Source: Arachis hypogaea
Lineage: Eukaryota; Streptophyta; Magnoliopsida; Fabales; Fabaceae
Direction of reading: 5' to 3'
Length of the DNA: 64,000 nt
Assembly: GCF_003086295.3 (NCBI RefSeq)
Contig: NC_092039.1
Coordinates: 73,861,649 to 73,925,648, forward strand
Each line of letters starts with the position of its first letter. Positions within the stretch are counted from its first letter, which is position 1. Shown in pieces: positions 63,169-64,000 of the stretch. The notes beneath the pieces were generated by a model. That model saw only the letters and a program-made list of their open reading frames with translations. It did no database searches and was not told where the DNA came from. Both the position numbers and the translations under genes were made by a program.

Positions 63169-64000
63169 TCAATGTTGTATAGTCCCCTCACCAAACTTAG
63201 AGTTTGGATATGGAGTTTGAACACCAAACTTAGAGTTTGGTTGTGGCCTCACAACACCAAACTTAGAGTTTGACTGTGTGGGCTCTTCTTGACCTTGAAC
63301 TGAGAGAAGCTCTTCATGCTTACTCTCTTTTGTCACAGAGGGATGGCCATGTGCCTTAAACACAAGGTAGTCCCCATTTAATTGAAGGACTAACTCCCCT
63401 CTGTTGACATCTATCATAGCTCCTGCTGTGGCTAGGAAAGGTCTTCCTAGGATGATGCATTCATCATCTTCCTTCCTAGTGTCTAGGATTATGAAATCAG
63501 CAGGGATGTAAAGGCCTTCAACCTTTACTAAAACGTCCTCTACTGTCCCATAAGCTTGTCTCAATGACTTGTCTGCCAATTGTAATGAGAACAAGGCAGG
63601 TTGTACCTCAATGATCCCTAGCTTCTCCATTACAGAGAGTGGCATCAGATTTATCCTTGACCCAAGATCACATAGAGCTTTTTCAAAGCTCATGGTGCCA
63701 ATGGTGCAAGGTATTAAGAACTTGCCAGGATCTTGTTTCTTTTGAGGTAGAGTTTTCTGAATCCAAGTATCTAGTTCACTAATGAGCAAGGGAGGTTCAC
63801 TTTCCCAAGTCTCATTACCAAACAGCTTGGCATTCAGCTTCGTGATAGCTCCTAAATATTGAACAACTTGCTCTCCAGTCACATCTTCATCCTCTTCAGA
63901 GGAAGAATAGTCTTCAGAGCTCATGAATGGCAGAAGGAGATTTAATGGAATCTCTATGGTCTCTATATGAGCCTCAGATTCCTCAAGATCCTTAATAGGA
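63169..64000 (-). pseudogene. Element B gag-protease, C-terminal part (continues past window)
   Basis: 251 residues from the first Met at 63924, with the frame open further upstream. The protease-like region has CDLGSRINLMP (85-95), where element A has CDLGASINL, so the active-site loop has A-to-S and S-to-R changes and is probably inactive. LGRPFLATA lies at 159-167. The C-terminus repeats NSKFG three times (PNSKFGV-like), encoded by CCAAACTTAGAGTTTGG palindromes. No RT follows; the frame stops at 63169 next to the 3' non-coding region. Confidence 0.88.

Larger units (their letters stand above)
59191..64000 (-). mobile_element. Athila-family element B, apparently lacking pol (continues past the window)
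   Basis: Inserted into element A gag with left flank TCTCC (59186-59190). From its 3' end: LTR 59191-61020, non-coding 61021-63168, then gag-protease 63169-64000. No RT, RNase H or integrase lies between the gag-protease and the 3' region that begins with TTGGGTTGCCTCCCAACA (63091-63108), the block which in element A follows integrase. So pol is cleanly absent. LTR and 3' region match element A, consistent with a non-autonomous partner. I recall paired autonomous and non-autonomous families (FIDEL and Feral) in peanut but cannot assign names. Confidence 0.85.

Overview
This is plant nuclear DNA, most likely from a papilionoid legume and probably Arachis (peanut or a wild relative). The genes have introns with GT-AG borders and AT-rich non-coding DNA, and the second half is packed with nested LTR retrotransposons. 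The Arachis guess rests on an LTR family I recall as abundant there: its LTRs begin TGATGAGCGGATA on the minus strand and carry many GGCGTTNAACGCC palindromes. No database search was run. || Two host genes are present. Positions 1-12808 (+) hold the last 14 coding exons (about 1236 residues) of a PRT6-type N-degron E3 ubiquitin ligase; its 5' part lies before the window. Its next-to-last large intron carries a dead LINE reverse transcriptase in sense orientation. Positions 32485-36399 (-) hold a complete seven-exon R1R2R3-MYB gene (MYB3R, 535 residues), with a probable 5'UTR intron and a leader near 37430. Just upstream is a 644-bp hAT-like MITE (37629-38272) with two perfect E2F consensus sites. 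|| Between the genes, 15.7-30.0 kb is a Mutator-like element (MULE). It has inverted termini, a broken transposase and a broken antisense GRF-zinc-finger gene. A gag-only Ty3/gypsy element (18823-27344, minus) is inserted in the transposase, and a solo LTR (25154-26851) is inserted in one LTR of that element, so the nest is three levels deep with recognisable target duplications. || From 38.3 to 42 kb the DNA is AT-rich with a local repeat cluster. From 42 to 51.7 kb there are old gypsy remnants: a gag fragment, a pair of related LTRs separated by 115 bp, and a solo LTR containing a second solo LTR. From 51679 to the window end lie two nested Athila-lineage elements of one LTR family on the minus strand. 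Element A has gag-protease, RT, RNase H and integrase, all with stops or shifts. Element B is inserted in A's gag and goes straight from gag-protease to the 3' non-coding region, so it looks like a non-autonomous partner. || The most striking non-gene signal is a family of GGCGTTNAACGCC palindromes spaced 31 bp apart, almost exactly three DNA helical turns. It appears in the internal 3' regions of both Athila-like elements and as four-unit arrays in all four LTR copies of the family.
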